In this document: positions 6,235-12,902 of the stretch, in pieces | Layout of the letters: the number at the start of each line of letters is the position of its first letter | Position numbering within the stretch: the first letter of the stretch is position 1 | DNA from: a virus | Length of the DNA stretch: 21,293 bases | Virus record (IMG/VR): IMGVR_UViG_3300021356_000200 | Location: 1 to 21,293 of that record | Strand: one strand, 5' to 3' | The notes under the pieces: generated by a model | Told to the model about the DNA's origin: nothing | What the model saw: the letters and a program-made list of their open reading frames with translations, nothing else | Database searches by the model: none | Program-made: the position numbers and the translations under genes

Positions 6235-7392
6235 AATTATGAAGAAATCAGTACGCTTTGAATATACCGAATAAACGCAATATCTGAAACTATCTTGCAG
6301 GTGATTCATTTTGTCTAATGGCTTATTTATGATCGTGCCATCTTTTAGTTGCTCCCAGTAGTAATTATGATATTCCTTCATTAAGTTTTTGGAAGTATCG
6401 GTTGCGTAAACATCAAATTCCTTGATCAGCGATATTCCCGCCATAATTGAACCTTGACCTTTTATTGCCGGCTTGATCCAACAACCAAGGCGCTTAATTT
6501 CTTCGATTGACTTCGGTTCAGCAGAATCAGCATAAACAAGAACTTGATCATAACCGTTAATTTTTAACCAATCAGCAATATCGTTATTAGTCATTCCGGT
6601 TTGGTACAATAGTTCCTTGACGTAAAGCTTATCGTTTACTTTTTGAACTAGAACCGCCGCCGTTGGATCATTTGAATATCCAAAATCAAGACCAATGATC
6701 GGATCATCAAATTCAGGCATATCAGCTTCAGGAATAAATTGCCAGTTAGAATATATTTGGCGCTTTGAATAAGTAGCCTGCAAACCTTCACCATAAACGC
6801 GCCAGTAATCCGGATCACGTTCGCGCATCCGTTCAATTTCAAATACCAGTTCAGACGATAAAAATTTATTGTCTTTGTAAGTTGTAATCCAAGTATCGCA
6901 ATCATCGCGTGGTATTATTTCGTCATAAATCCAATGCACCGGATCGGAAGGGTTAAAATCCATAACGATAAAACCAGTTGTACGCATATTGATTTGACGA
7001 AAATCTTCAATGTTCAATTCGTTGGCTTCATTTAGATATGCAATATCACGTTTACGACCTCGAATCTTTTGGCTATCATCAATCGATAAAAATTCAACCA
7101 AATGATTACGATACTTAAAAGTGTTTTCCGCCTTATTGTGAACGCCTTGGTAATACATTCCCAGTTGTTCTAGTATCTGAATGAAATCACGTTGTACTGA
7201 TCCTTTTAGCGCAGGAAGCGTTTTACGAATAATAGAAATGGTTAGCGGTTCTTCAGAAGATCGAAGTAGATATGCCAAGTATTGACAACAAGAATACGTT
7301 TTACCCGATCGTGTTCCCCCTTGGTGTACTCTAAACCTTTTGTCCGAATTTAGAAGTTGTTCGAATTGAATATTACAATCAACTGTTATCAT
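6232..7392 (-). CDS. terL: Terminase large subunit
   Basis: The ATPase-nuclease that pumps DNA into the prohead and cuts it. I prefer the ATG at 7392 (MITVDCNIQFEQLL, 386 aa) over a TTG at 7419. Visible motifs in order: Walker A GGTRSGKT (25-32), Walker B DIAYLNE with catalytic Glu122, the C-motif-like region FIVMDFNPSDP (141-151), then the RNase-H-like nuclease with Asp236 in GLDFGYSND, Asp289 in VYADSAEPK and Asp367 in MNHLQDSFRY. The pattern is that of the Terminase_3 / XtmB family. It overlaps the small subunit gene by 14 bp and precedes the portal gene by 28 bp. Length is normal for the family. Confidence 0.95.
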   Translation of the reverse strand: MITVDCNIQFEQLLNSDKRFRVHQGGTRSGKTYSCCQYLAYLLRSSEEPLTISIIRKTLPALKGSVQRDFIQILEQLGMYYQGVHNKAENTFKYRNHLVEFLSIDDSQKIRGRKRDIAYLNEANELNIEDFRQINMRTTGFIVMDFNPSDPVHWIYDEIIPRDDCDTWITTYKDNKFLSSELVFEIERMRERDPDYWRVYGEGLQATYSKRQIYSNWQFIPEADMPEFDDPIIGLDFGYSNDPTAAVLVQKVNDKLYVKELLYQTGMTNNDIADWLKINGYDQVLVYADSAEPKSIEEIKRLGCWIKPAIKGQGSIMAGISLIKEFDVYATDTSKNLMKEYHNYYWEQLKDGTIINKPLDKMNHLQDSFRYCVYSVYSKRTDFFII

Positions 7393-7741
7393 CGTCTTTG
7401 TGAACGCGCCATTCAACAACGGTATTTTCTAGCTTACCATCGTGAACGATTTCTTGGCGTTCTACATATCCCCGTTTTTTTGCTTTTGTTTTTAAATAGA
7501 ATATGGTTGAAGTTGGATTACCTTCATCGATTTGCTGAAACAATTTTGATTCTACAAAGTCGATTGCCACATCTTGTATTTCATCAACCGCCTTTTTAAA
7601 CTGTTCGTCTTTTGCCATCCAGTCATAATAGGTCGATCTGTTTATCCCGATTGCTTTACAAGAAATTGATATAATACCCTTGTGATCTTCAAGCGCTTGA
7701 AGTAATTTGCTTTTTAACTTGTCGGTTTTGTTGGTTTCCAT
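7379..7741 (-). CDS. terS: Terminase small subunit (phBC6A51-type HTH)
   Basis: A 120-aa protein with an N-terminal helix-turn-helix: LQALEDHKGIISISCKAIGI followed by NRSTYYDWMAKDEQFKKAV (residues about 14-52), typical of the homeodomain-like small terminases. The next helices (VDEIQDVAIDFVESKLFQQI) are the oligomerisation region, and GNPTSTIFYLKTKAKKRGYV (about 74-93) is a common motif of this family. It recognises the packaging site and loads TerL, whose gene follows with a short overlap. No packaging site could be identified in the DNA. Confidence 0.88.
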   Translation of the reverse strand: METNKTDKLKSKLLQALEDHKGIISISCKAIGINRSTYYDWMAKDEQFKKAVDEIQDVAIDFVESKLFQQIDEGNPTSTIFYLKTKAKKRGYVERQEIVHDGKLENTVVEWRVHKDDDNS

Positions 7742-7750
7742 ACCGCAAAG

Positions 7751-7936
7751 TTAGGAATTATCGATATCTTTCTTAGTTAGCCAAACAAAGTTGAAAACGA
7801 TTATCAGTATTGCAACCTGAAAAAAATGCTGAACGTCATCTTCTTCGGTTTCAATTCCTGCCAGTTCTTCGTTGTTGTATGCGAAGCCTAGAAGTAAACC
7901 ATAAAACGGTACGATTTGAATTTCGAAGTGTGCCAT
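7751..7936 (-). CDS. Small membrane protein, 61 aa, unknown
   Basis: The ATG at 7936 (MAHFEIQIVPFYGLLLGFAY) is chosen; a longer frame with a GTG at 8062 would lie mostly inside the primase-helicase gene. An acidic middle (EELAGIETEEDDVQ, residues 24-37) is followed by one hydrophobic segment, HFFQVAILIIVFNFVWL (about 38-54), and a charged tail. It sits 1 bp after the primase-helicase gene and 9 bp before TerS. I do not recognise the family with confidence. A membrane-anchored peptide at the border of replication and packaging genes could be a holin-like or inhibitory peptide, but this is open. Confidence 0.65.
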   Translation of the reverse strand: MAHFEIQIVPFYGLLLGFAYNNEELAGIETEEDDVQHFFQVAILIIVFNFVWLTKKDIDNS

Positions 7937-7937
7937 A

Positions 7938-9635
7938 TTAAAACGGTAGGTTAGATTTGATATTTTCAAATTTACGCTTTTCGACAATGATCCGTTGTTC
8001 AGCTTCATTGATATTCTTGTATGCTCCGCCATTCTTAAAATCAGGTGCAATTTTAAATACACCCTGACGACCGTTTTCTTTTCGTTTTACTTTCTGAATA
8101 TATATTTCAACGGCATCTGATCCAAGATTTGTTTCTTCACCAAGACAACGATAAACAGTCATTGCATTGTACGCCTTATTAAAGAAGTCGCTTGACCCTG
8201 AAATATCGTATGGTGTTGGAATCCGGTATTTATTATCAATAATTTCCATTTTTCGCGGGTGCGCCACAAGAAATAGATGCGTGTTTGTTTGTTGTACAAA
8301 TTGGGTAATTTCTGAAAGCATTCGCCCAACGTATGAAACATCCCGTTGCGCGGTATGATCAAGTGTATTCCAAGGGTCGATTACGCAAAGATTGATTCCT
8401 TTTTGCAAAACCAGTTCCCGAAACTTATCTAGGATTGATTGCAGGGTTAGGTTTTCAAGGTCGATCTTGACGAAGAAGAAATTATTAGCAATAAAATCCC
8501 TTGAAGCGTTTAGTTTGTCTTTGTCGCAATTAGTTTGGTTTAGCTTATTAGCGATACGTTTAATATGCCCTTCGTATGGAAATGATTCGGGTGCAAAGAA
8601 GGCAACACGAAAACCGTGCTGAAGCGACATATTGCAACAAATTTGATCAACCACATCTGACTTTCCTGAATTTGGTACACCAGTTACAACCGACCATTCA
8701 CCTTGTGATATTTTAAGGAACTGATCTGATTCACCAATACCCATTGAATAGTTTTTTATTCCGTTGTCAGAAAAGGACAAAACCGAATCCCATATATCGT
8801 GAATATTCACTACACCCTCGATAGGGAAGTTTTTAGCCGTTTTAAGCAACTTTCTTAAAGTTTCCGACCCTGAACCTACCAAGACTTCATTCGCGTCCTT
8901 AAACGCGCCGAAATCGACGTATTTGCATTTATGGTACCCAAGTCGCCTTGCAAGTTCTTTCCGAAGTGCAATTCCGGCTTCGTCGTTATCGGTACAAAGA
9001 ATGATTTCTTTTTTGTCTTTAAAGTATTCGTGGCAGTTGTCTAAATATTCCAACCGTTGATTCCCTTTAGTAGCGCCATTTGGAACTGAAACCACCGAAT
9101 AGATGCCGCTTTCGTGTAAGCTTAATGCATCCATTTCGCCTTCTACGATATAACAATGATCGGTTTCTTTGATATTGTCCAAACCATAAAAAATAAGTTC
9201 GGCGCCTGAAACCAGTTTAAAATTCTTTTCACGATCGCGGTATTTTATATTTATCAGTTTGCCGTTTCGATAGTAGTTGAAGTTGATTGTTTTTCTTTTG
9301 GCTTGAACCTGCGGCATATACTCCACCGATTCGCCAATTTTCCAATGCGAAAGCGTAGCTTCCGATATTCCACGTTTTGCGAAATATGATATTACGCGAT
9401 CGGTAACTTCTAGTTCTATTGGTGTTGGTACGAAGTAGTCCTTCTTTTCGGTTAGATTTACATTGCCCGACCAACCGCAATGGTGGCAGTTGTAAAATCC
9501 TTTTTCAATGTTTACCGAAAGGCATTTGTCTTGTTTGTTTTTTCGTTCGGGTGAACATTTAGGGCAAGTTAGTTTTTGTTCGACCATTCCCGCCTTGGGC
9601 TGAATGCCTAAATCATAAAATCCTTGTAAATCCAT
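7938..9635 (-). CDS. Primase-helicase, T7 gp4 / Twinkle type
   Basis: A 565-aa replicative primase-helicase. Order of parts: zinc-binding domain with CPKC (24-27), Cys38 and CHHC (50-53); Toprim-type primase domain with IVEGEMDAL (163-171) and LCTDNDEAG (213-221); then a RecA-like hexameric helicase with Walker A GVPNSGKS (319-326), Walker B NLCVIDPWN (415-423) and the LFLVAHPRK motif (454-462). It would unwind the fork and make primers. No separate helicase loader gene is seen, which fits this self-loading type. The start is supported by the AAACCAAAC leader 4 nt upstream of the ATG. The gene follows a nuclease gene across a 74-bp G/C-run-rich gap and precedes the packaging genes. Confidence 0.92.
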   Translation of the reverse strand: MDLQGFYDLGIQPKAGMVEQKLTCPKCSPERKNKQDKCLSVNIEKGFYNCHHCGWSGNVNLTEKKDYFVPTPIELEVTDRVISYFAKRGISEATLSHWKIGESVEYMPQVQAKRKTINFNYYRNGKLINIKYRDREKNFKLVSGAELIFYGLDNIKETDHCYIVEGEMDALSLHESGIYSVVSVPNGATKGNQRLEYLDNCHEYFKDKKEIILCTDNDEAGIALRKELARRLGYHKCKYVDFGAFKDANEVLVGSGSETLRKLLKTAKNFPIEGVVNIHDIWDSVLSFSDNGIKNYSMGIGESDQFLKISQGEWSVVTGVPNSGKSDVVDQICCNMSLQHGFRVAFFAPESFPYEGHIKRIANKLNQTNCDKDKLNASRDFIANNFFFVKIDLENLTLQSILDKFRELVLQKGINLCVIDPWNTLDHTAQRDVSYVGRMLSEITQFVQQTNTHLFLVAHPRKMEIIDNKYRIPTPYDISGSSDFFNKAYNAMTVYRCLGEETNLGSDAVEIYIQKVKRKENGRQGVFKIAPDFKNGGAYKNINEAEQRIIVEKRKFENIKSNLPF

Positions 9636-9639
9636 AGTT

Positions 9640-9648
9640 GTTTGGTTT
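9640..9648 (-). promoter_or_regulatory. AAACCAAAC start-codon leader, copy 1
   Basis: Minus strand AAACCAAAC-AACT-ATG, 4 nt before the primase-helicase start. The copy is partly doubled (ACCAAACCAAAC). It is one of four identical leaders in the early region. Confidence 0.6.
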
Positions 9649-9653
9649 GGTAT

Positions 9654-9706
9654 GGGGGGGGTGGGGTATCGATTTTAAAAATAAAACCGAAGGGGGGTAC
9701 CCCCCT
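9654..9706. repeat. G-run and palindrome cluster; possible minus-strand terminator
   Basis: The 74-bp gap between the nuclease and primase-helicase genes holds GGGGGGGGTGGGG (9654-9666) and the perfect palindrome AGGGGGGTACCCCCCT (9691-9706). A longer imperfect pairing joins GGGGTA (9663-9668) and TCGATTTT to AAAACCGA and TACCCC further right. On the minus strand the palindrome is followed by TCGGTTTTATTTTT, so it can act as a terminator or attenuator after the nuclease gene. Confidence 0.5.
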
Positions 9707-9709
9707 ATT

Positions 9710-10246
9710 TTATTTGAATATAATTATTTCTTTTAGTTCTTCAATAGAATTTATTTGAATTAAGTCTTTATTTTGTATTCCGTAGTTCGGTGCGCCTAGT
9801 GTTAATTCTGATCCATCCGAACGAATAATAACATCGCCTTCTTTGTTGTAGGTGGCTTTTGCTAGAAAATCTTCTTTAGTTATAAAACCGCAAATCGTAA
9901 GCAATCGATTGTAAGTATTTAAGGCGCAAAACAAATAGTGCGTGTTCTTGTATTCAATTTGCTGACCGATTACATTATTCCAATGTTCCGGTTTTGCTTT
10001 ACTCGTTCTTCCAACCGTTTTAATATCAATCAGCTTGTTTCCGATCTGAATATCCCAACCACCATCAAAACCATCGCCTTTAGGTCGTTCTAATCCCAAA
10101 AGGTCTGCAATCATAAATTCGGCGCAAATACCAACCACTTGATTTTTTCGATTGCCGTTGAATGATTTTCGATTACCGATCTTCTTCTTATCTACATAAA
10201 CGGTAGCATCAATAATAGTCTGTTCGTGAATTTGTATAGTTATCAT
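9710..10246 (-). CDS. Putative PD-(D/E)XK nuclease, 178 aa
   Basis: The protein shows the core of the restriction-endonuclease-like fold: a helix with Glu43 (VVGICAEFMIADLLG), then Asp65 in FDGGWDIQIG and Asp74-Ile-Lys76 in KLIDIKT, the D-(X)n-DxK active site pattern. A late KNTHYLFCALNTYN strand (100-113) would complete the sheet. The start overlaps the stop of the initiator gene (ATGA), so the two are translated together. It is one of three nucleases of this fold within about 3 kb. It may process replication or recombination intermediates or degrade host DNA; the sequence does not decide. The C-terminal part (about 125-178) is not recognised. Confidence 0.7.
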   Translation of the reverse strand: MITIQIHEQTIIDATVYVDKKKIGNRKSFNGNRKNQVVGICAEFMIADLLGLERPKGDGFDGGWDIQIGNKLIDIKTVGRTSKAKPEHWNNVIGQQIEYKNTHYLFCALNTYNRLLTICGFITKEDFLAKATYNKEGDVIIRSDGSELTLGAPNYGIQNKDLIQINSIEELKEIIIFK

Positions 10247-10971
10247 AGTTCTAGGTTTTCAAATTCTTTTCCGTATCGTTCCATAAATACATCAATCCAA
10301 AGAACGCCCTGCTTATTTCGTTGGCGTAGTTTCTGAACTGTTAAAAAATTCTGCTTCCAAAAATCATCCTTACGAATTTCTTTGATTAGCAAATACAACT
10401 TGCGTGGTGATACGCCATTGATTCGGTTCAGCTTATCGATCGTGTCCAACCACTTTTCTTGTTGTGGTTTTGTTGAAGGTCGATAGCGTTCCGGAAATTG
10501 TTGTTGGATATGGTTAAAGGCGTTTAAAACAATTTCGGGGAATATTTTCTTTTTATTATTCTTATTAATCTTATTAGATATCTTATTAATCTTATTATTA
10601 TTTCTTTGATGCGGATTTTCCGGTGCCGAAATTCCGACTTCGGATTTTCCGACTTCGGATTTTCCGGTTCCCATTTTTACCAAATCCAGTAATTCAAAAT
10701 CATAAACAAAACGTGATCCATCCCGTATTTTTTTGCGCTTTAAAAAACCTGCTTTTTCTAGTTCTACTAGCCGTGTTGAAATGGAATCGCGACCATCTTT
10801 AAAATGATTTGTAATAAAATTAATTGTCATTTGGCGCCCTGCTTCGTGGCTAAAAAGCCAACAATAAAGACCGGTTGCCGCCATTGAAATACCCTTATTT
10901 CGAAAGATCGATAAAGGGATAGGAATGTACCGATCAAGACCGTGTGGTTTGATTATTACACCAATTTCCAT
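10243..10971 (-). CDS. Winged-helix replication initiator, lambda-O-like organisation
   Basis: A 242-aa protein in three parts. Residues about 14-95 form a winged helix (IPIPLSIFRNKGISMAATGL; DSISTRLVELEKAGFLKRKK), as in phage replisome organisers. Residues 100-145 are a low-complexity linker with a repeated GKSEV unit and an Asn/Lys/Ile run. Residues 146-242 are helical; DFWKQNFLTVQKLRQRNKQG (213-232) resembles the C-terminal part of other phage initiator proteins. It likely binds the origin and recruits the primase-helicase. The linker DNA carries direct repeats and an AT-rich block that look like an origin, as in lambda O. The ATG lies 4 nt after an AAACCAAAC leader, which fixes the start. 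Confidence 0.75.
   Translation of the reverse strand: MEIGVIIKPHGLDRYIPIPLSIFRNKGISMAATGLYCWLFSHEAGRQMTINFITNHFKDGRDSISTRLVELEKAGFLKRKKIRDGSRFVYDFELLDLVKMGTGKSEVGKSEVGISAPENPHQRNNNKINKISNKINKNNKKKIFPEIVLNAFNHIQQQFPERYRPSTKPQQEKWLDTIDKLNRINGVSPRKLYLLIKEIRKDDFWKQNFLTVQKLRQRNKQGVLWIDVFMERYGKEFENLEL
10542..10670. other. Candidate replication origin inside the initiator gene
   Basis: Four adjacent units of 14-15 bp lie at 10612-10625, 10626-10640, 10641-10655 and 10656-10670. Three contain CGGATTTTCCG, a small dyad (CGGA-TTT-TCCG); the second unit is degenerate. Beside them is an AT-rich block (about 10542-10609) with the 17-bp direct repeat TCTTATTAATCTTATTA at 10560-10576 and 10581-10597. Iterons next to an AT-rich unwinding region in the linker of an initiator gene is the layout of lambda ori. 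Confidence 0.5.
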
Positions 10972-10975
10972 AATT

Positions 10976-10984
10976 GTTTGGTTT
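10976..10984 (-). promoter_or_regulatory. AAACCAAAC start-codon leader, copy 2
   Basis: Minus strand AAACCAAAC-AATT-ATG, 4 nt before the initiator start at 10971. It occupies nearly all of the 15-bp gap after the gene at 10987. Confidence 0.6.
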
Positions 10985-10986
10985 AT

Positions 10987-11235
10987 TTATTCGTCAATAT
11001 ATTGTTTGATCCGATCGCAGAAAGTTCGTATTTCATTGAATATGATCAAAAAATCTTCTAGTGAAATCTTTTCGTCATCGTACAATTCAAATAAAACTTC
11101 TAACAATAGATCAAACTCCGGTTCGGTCATATTACCGGCGTACACGAACTGAATGTTCCCCGAATACGTTGAATTTTGCGTCCAACGTATGCGCTGATCA
11201 TCTTCATTCCAGTACACTTTTTTGCTTATCCACAT
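10987..11235 (-). CDS. Hypothetical acidic protein, 82 aa
   Basis: The ATG at 11235 (MWISKKVYWNEDDQRIRWTQ) is preferred; a TTG at 11274 would lengthen the overlap with the nuclease fusion gene. After a beta-rich, aromatic N-terminal half the protein becomes helical and acidic (EPEFDLLLEVLFELYDDEKI, residues about 38-57, and LEDFLIIFNEIRTFCDRIKQ). It overlaps the preceding DnaA-IV/VRR-NUC gene by 32 bp and the overlap contains a perfect DnaA box. No family is recognised. Its place between two replication genes suggests a small accessory factor. Confidence 0.6.
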   Translation of the reverse strand: MWISKKVYWNEDDQRIRWTQNSTYSGNIQFVYAGNMTEPEFDLLLEVLFELYDDEKISLEDFLIIFNEIRTFCDRIKQYIDE

Positions 11236-11881
11236 CTTTAAAATATTGGTCGATTCGTTGTTTAATGTAATCAAAATCTGCCGACCAAAACGCTTCCCAA
11301 TCTAATTCCTGCAACTTTTTTAAGCATTCCAGTTGGTTTTTGGTTGGTCTATTTGAACCATATTTTAATTCAATAGCCAAGCCATTTCGATATTTGTTAG
11401 GGTTGTAAATCATAAGATCAGGCATTCCCGATACACCGCCCAAGGTTTTAAACTTGTAGCGTTCAAACATTGATCGGCGACCTTCATTTGGAATATGCAC
11501 CACAAACGCTTCAGGATATTGCGCCTTGATATAAGCAATAACTCCGCGTTGCAATACATCTTCTTTACCTAAATACTTGTCATAAGGGTTTGCCATGATA
11601 CCTAATTTTTCATCTACCTTTCCCAAAAGTACGGTATATTTTGACCTGAAGTTTGGATCAACTTCACAAAGATTTTTGCATTGTTTAAGTGAATGCAGTA
11701 CGGTACAATGATCGTAACCCAATGTTTTACCAATAAATTCGTAGCTTAAATTCAAGTGATTACGGCAAATATCGTAGTAAACGTAACGCCCTTCAACGTA
11801 TTCCCTTTTTCTTGTTCTTCGTGATAAATCAAGGTTTAGTTCATCGCTTATAATGGTTAGAATTTGTTTTGTTAGGTTCAT
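11204..11881 (-). CDS. Fusion of DnaA domain IV with a VRR-NUC nuclease
   Basis: A 225-aa protein with two parts. Residues 1-95 resemble the DNA-binding domain IV of DnaA: a basic start (SRRTRKREYVEGRYVYYDIC, 20-39), then FIGKTLGYDHCTVLHSLKQC (49-68), which matches the DnaA signature IGxxxGxRDHTTVxHA except Arg to Tyr at 56 and Thr to Cys at 59. No AAA+ domain is present. Residues 106-225 are a VRR-NUC nuclease: HIPNEGRR (129-136), GGVSGMPDLMIYNP (148-161), AIELKYG (169-175) and PTKNQLECLKKL (179-190), giving the PD...ExK active site. It may be a nuclease addressed to DnaA boxes near the origin. It is coupled to the RecE-like gene by an ATGA overlap. Confidence 0.85.
   Translation of the reverse strand: MNLTKQILTIISDELNLDLSRRTRKREYVEGRYVYYDICRNHLNLSYEFIGKTLGYDHCTVLHSLKQCKNLCEVDPNFRSKYTVLLGKVDEKLGIMANPYDKYLGKEDVLQRGVIAYIKAQYPEAFVVHIPNEGRRSMFERYKFKTLGGVSGMPDLMIYNPNKYRNGLAIELKYGSNRPTKNQLECLKKLQELDWEAFWSADFDYIKQRIDQYFKDVDKQKSVLE
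11226..11234 (+). promoter_or_regulatory. Perfect DnaA box
   Basis: TTATCCACA, the strongest E. coli DnaA box, lies in the overlap between the DnaA-IV/VRR-NUC gene and the next gene. One other exact box, reversed (TGTGGATAA), is at 4771-4779 in the portal gene. A single exact 9-mer is not very likely by chance in 21 kb, but possible. Confidence 0.45.
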
Positions 11882-12687
11882 AGTATTTCGATTCCGTTTT
11901 TATCCTTTAATGAATCAACTCCTAGTGCAACGCCGGTGTTTACATAATGCTTCCAACGATCAAACGCCCATTGCATTTTTTCAAAACCGACTTCAATCAT
12001 TCGGTCGTTTAGTTTGCAAACGCGAACCATTGTTTCGGGGTTTCTTGGATCGTCATATTCAATATTATTCTTGACCGCAATAAACCGAAAGTTTTCTATT
12101 GGAATACCTAACACCGAACAATAAAACGCCGCCTGAACGTGGTAATTGTATTGCCAAACGTCGCGTTCAAATTCCATAACCGAACGGGTGCTTTTTACAT
12201 CTGATATCCAGTTTTCTTCGTAATTAACGCAATCGGGTCGAACCCTAACCGGTATGCCTCCAAATTCTGAATAATGCGAAAGTTCAGCTTCACCTTTACA
12301 CGAATCAACCGCTAAAGGTATAGCGTAAAATTGGCGTTCTATTTCGCGGATCACTTGAACATCTTTAAAATCTAAAATGGCACGATCACCTGCCTTTTCA
12401 ATAAGTTGCGCTTTAAGTTCTTTGTTTTCCTTTTTACGCAAGTCGCCGATTTCCGGAAGTTCGTAATAATCCGTTTCGTATTTCTTGCGCCCTTCTAATA
12501 AAAGCGTATGAATCGCGTTGCCAAATTCAAAGGCGGCTTTTGATTTATAGGTTTGCGCTAGATATTCGCGAACCGATCCCTTAAATTTCACAATGCTTTT
12601 TAATCCCGAAGCGCTAATCGATTTATGCGCGTGGTATTCCGCGTTGGTATCAAATACTTTTTTCATATCACTTAAGTTCAATGCCAT
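11878..12687 (-). CDS. RecE-like exonuclease (PDDEXK, DUF3799 type)
   Basis: Starts are possible at TTG 12702, ATG 12687 (MALNLSDMKK, used here, 269 aa) or ATG 12666, the last leaving no overlap. The protein matches the nuclease domain of RecE/exonuclease VIII: the opening YHAHKSISASGLKSIVKFKG (residues 18-37), FGNAIHTLLLEG with His60, GEAELS with Glu135, RVRPDCV with Asp152, ISDVKST with Asp163 and Lys165, then WQYNYHVQAAFY (178-189). It would resect double-stranded ends to give single strands for the Rad52-type annealing protein encoded upstream (13205-13726). Length fits the isolated nuclease domain, not full RecE. It is coupled to the next gene by ATGA. Confidence 0.88.
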   Translation of the reverse strand: MALNLSDMKKVFDTNAEYHAHKSISASGLKSIVKFKGSVREYLAQTYKSKAAFEFGNAIHTLLLEGRKKYETDYYELPEIGDLRKKENKELKAQLIEKAGDRAILDFKDVQVIREIERQFYAIPLAVDSCKGEAELSHYSEFGGIPVRVRPDCVNYEENWISDVKSTRSVMEFERDVWQYNYHVQAAFYCSVLGIPIENFRFIAVKNNIEYDDPRNPETMVRVCKLNDRMIEVGFEKMQWAFDRWKHYVNTGVALGVDSLKDKNGIEIL

Positions 12688-12859
12688 GGATTGATAATTC
12701 AACCTTTAAAGCTTTGTTTTCTTTTTTTACTTTGTTTAGTTCACCGTAAACCATCTGAAGTTCATTATGGCATTTCATAAGGTTTTCTTTTAAGGCGTAA
12801 ATCTGCGCTTTCATAAACGCCGGATCATCGTGTTTAGTATCGTCAATAATAATTGGCAT
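12668..12859 (-). CDS. Small coiled-coil protein, 63 aa
   Basis: The start is supported by an AAACCAAAC leader 4 nt upstream. After MPIIIDDTKHDDPAF the protein is one long helix with heptad-like leucines and alternating charge (MKAQIYALKENLMKCHNELQ and VYGELNKVKKENKALKVELS), so it probably dimerises. The 3' end overlaps the RecE-like gene if that starts at 12687. It follows a UUCG terminator, so it begins a new transcription or translation unit inside the recombination cluster. Family unknown; an accessory factor for the recombination genes is possible. Confidence 0.65.
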   Translation of the reverse strand: MPIIIDDTKHDDPAFMKAQIYALKENLMKCHNELQMVYGELNKVKKENKALKVELSIHGIELK

Positions 12860-12863
12860 AATC

Positions 12864-12872
12864 GTTTGGTTT
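12864..12872 (-). promoter_or_regulatory. AAACCAAAC start-codon leader, copy 3
   Basis: Minus strand AAACCAAAC-GATT-ATG. It directly follows the T-run of the terminator at 12873-12893, so the leader begins exactly where the hairpin ends. Confidence 0.6.
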
Positions 12873-12893
12873 AAAAAGGGCGCCGAAGCGCCC
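12873..12893 (-). terminator. UUCG-loop intrinsic terminator after the SSB-like gene
   Basis: Minus strand GGGCGC-TTCG-GCGCCC-TTTTT: a 6-bp perfect GC stem, a C(UUCG)G loop and five T, starting 9 bp after the stop of the gene at 12903. It separates the SSAP/SSB pair from the exonuclease group. Confidence 0.75.
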
Positions 12894-12902
12894 GTTAGTT
12901 AA

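Noticed and set aside
7937-8062. N-terminal extension of the small membrane protein to a GTG at 8062
   Set aside because: It would lie inside the 3' end of the primase-helicase gene; the ATG at 7936 gives a tight 1-bp junction.
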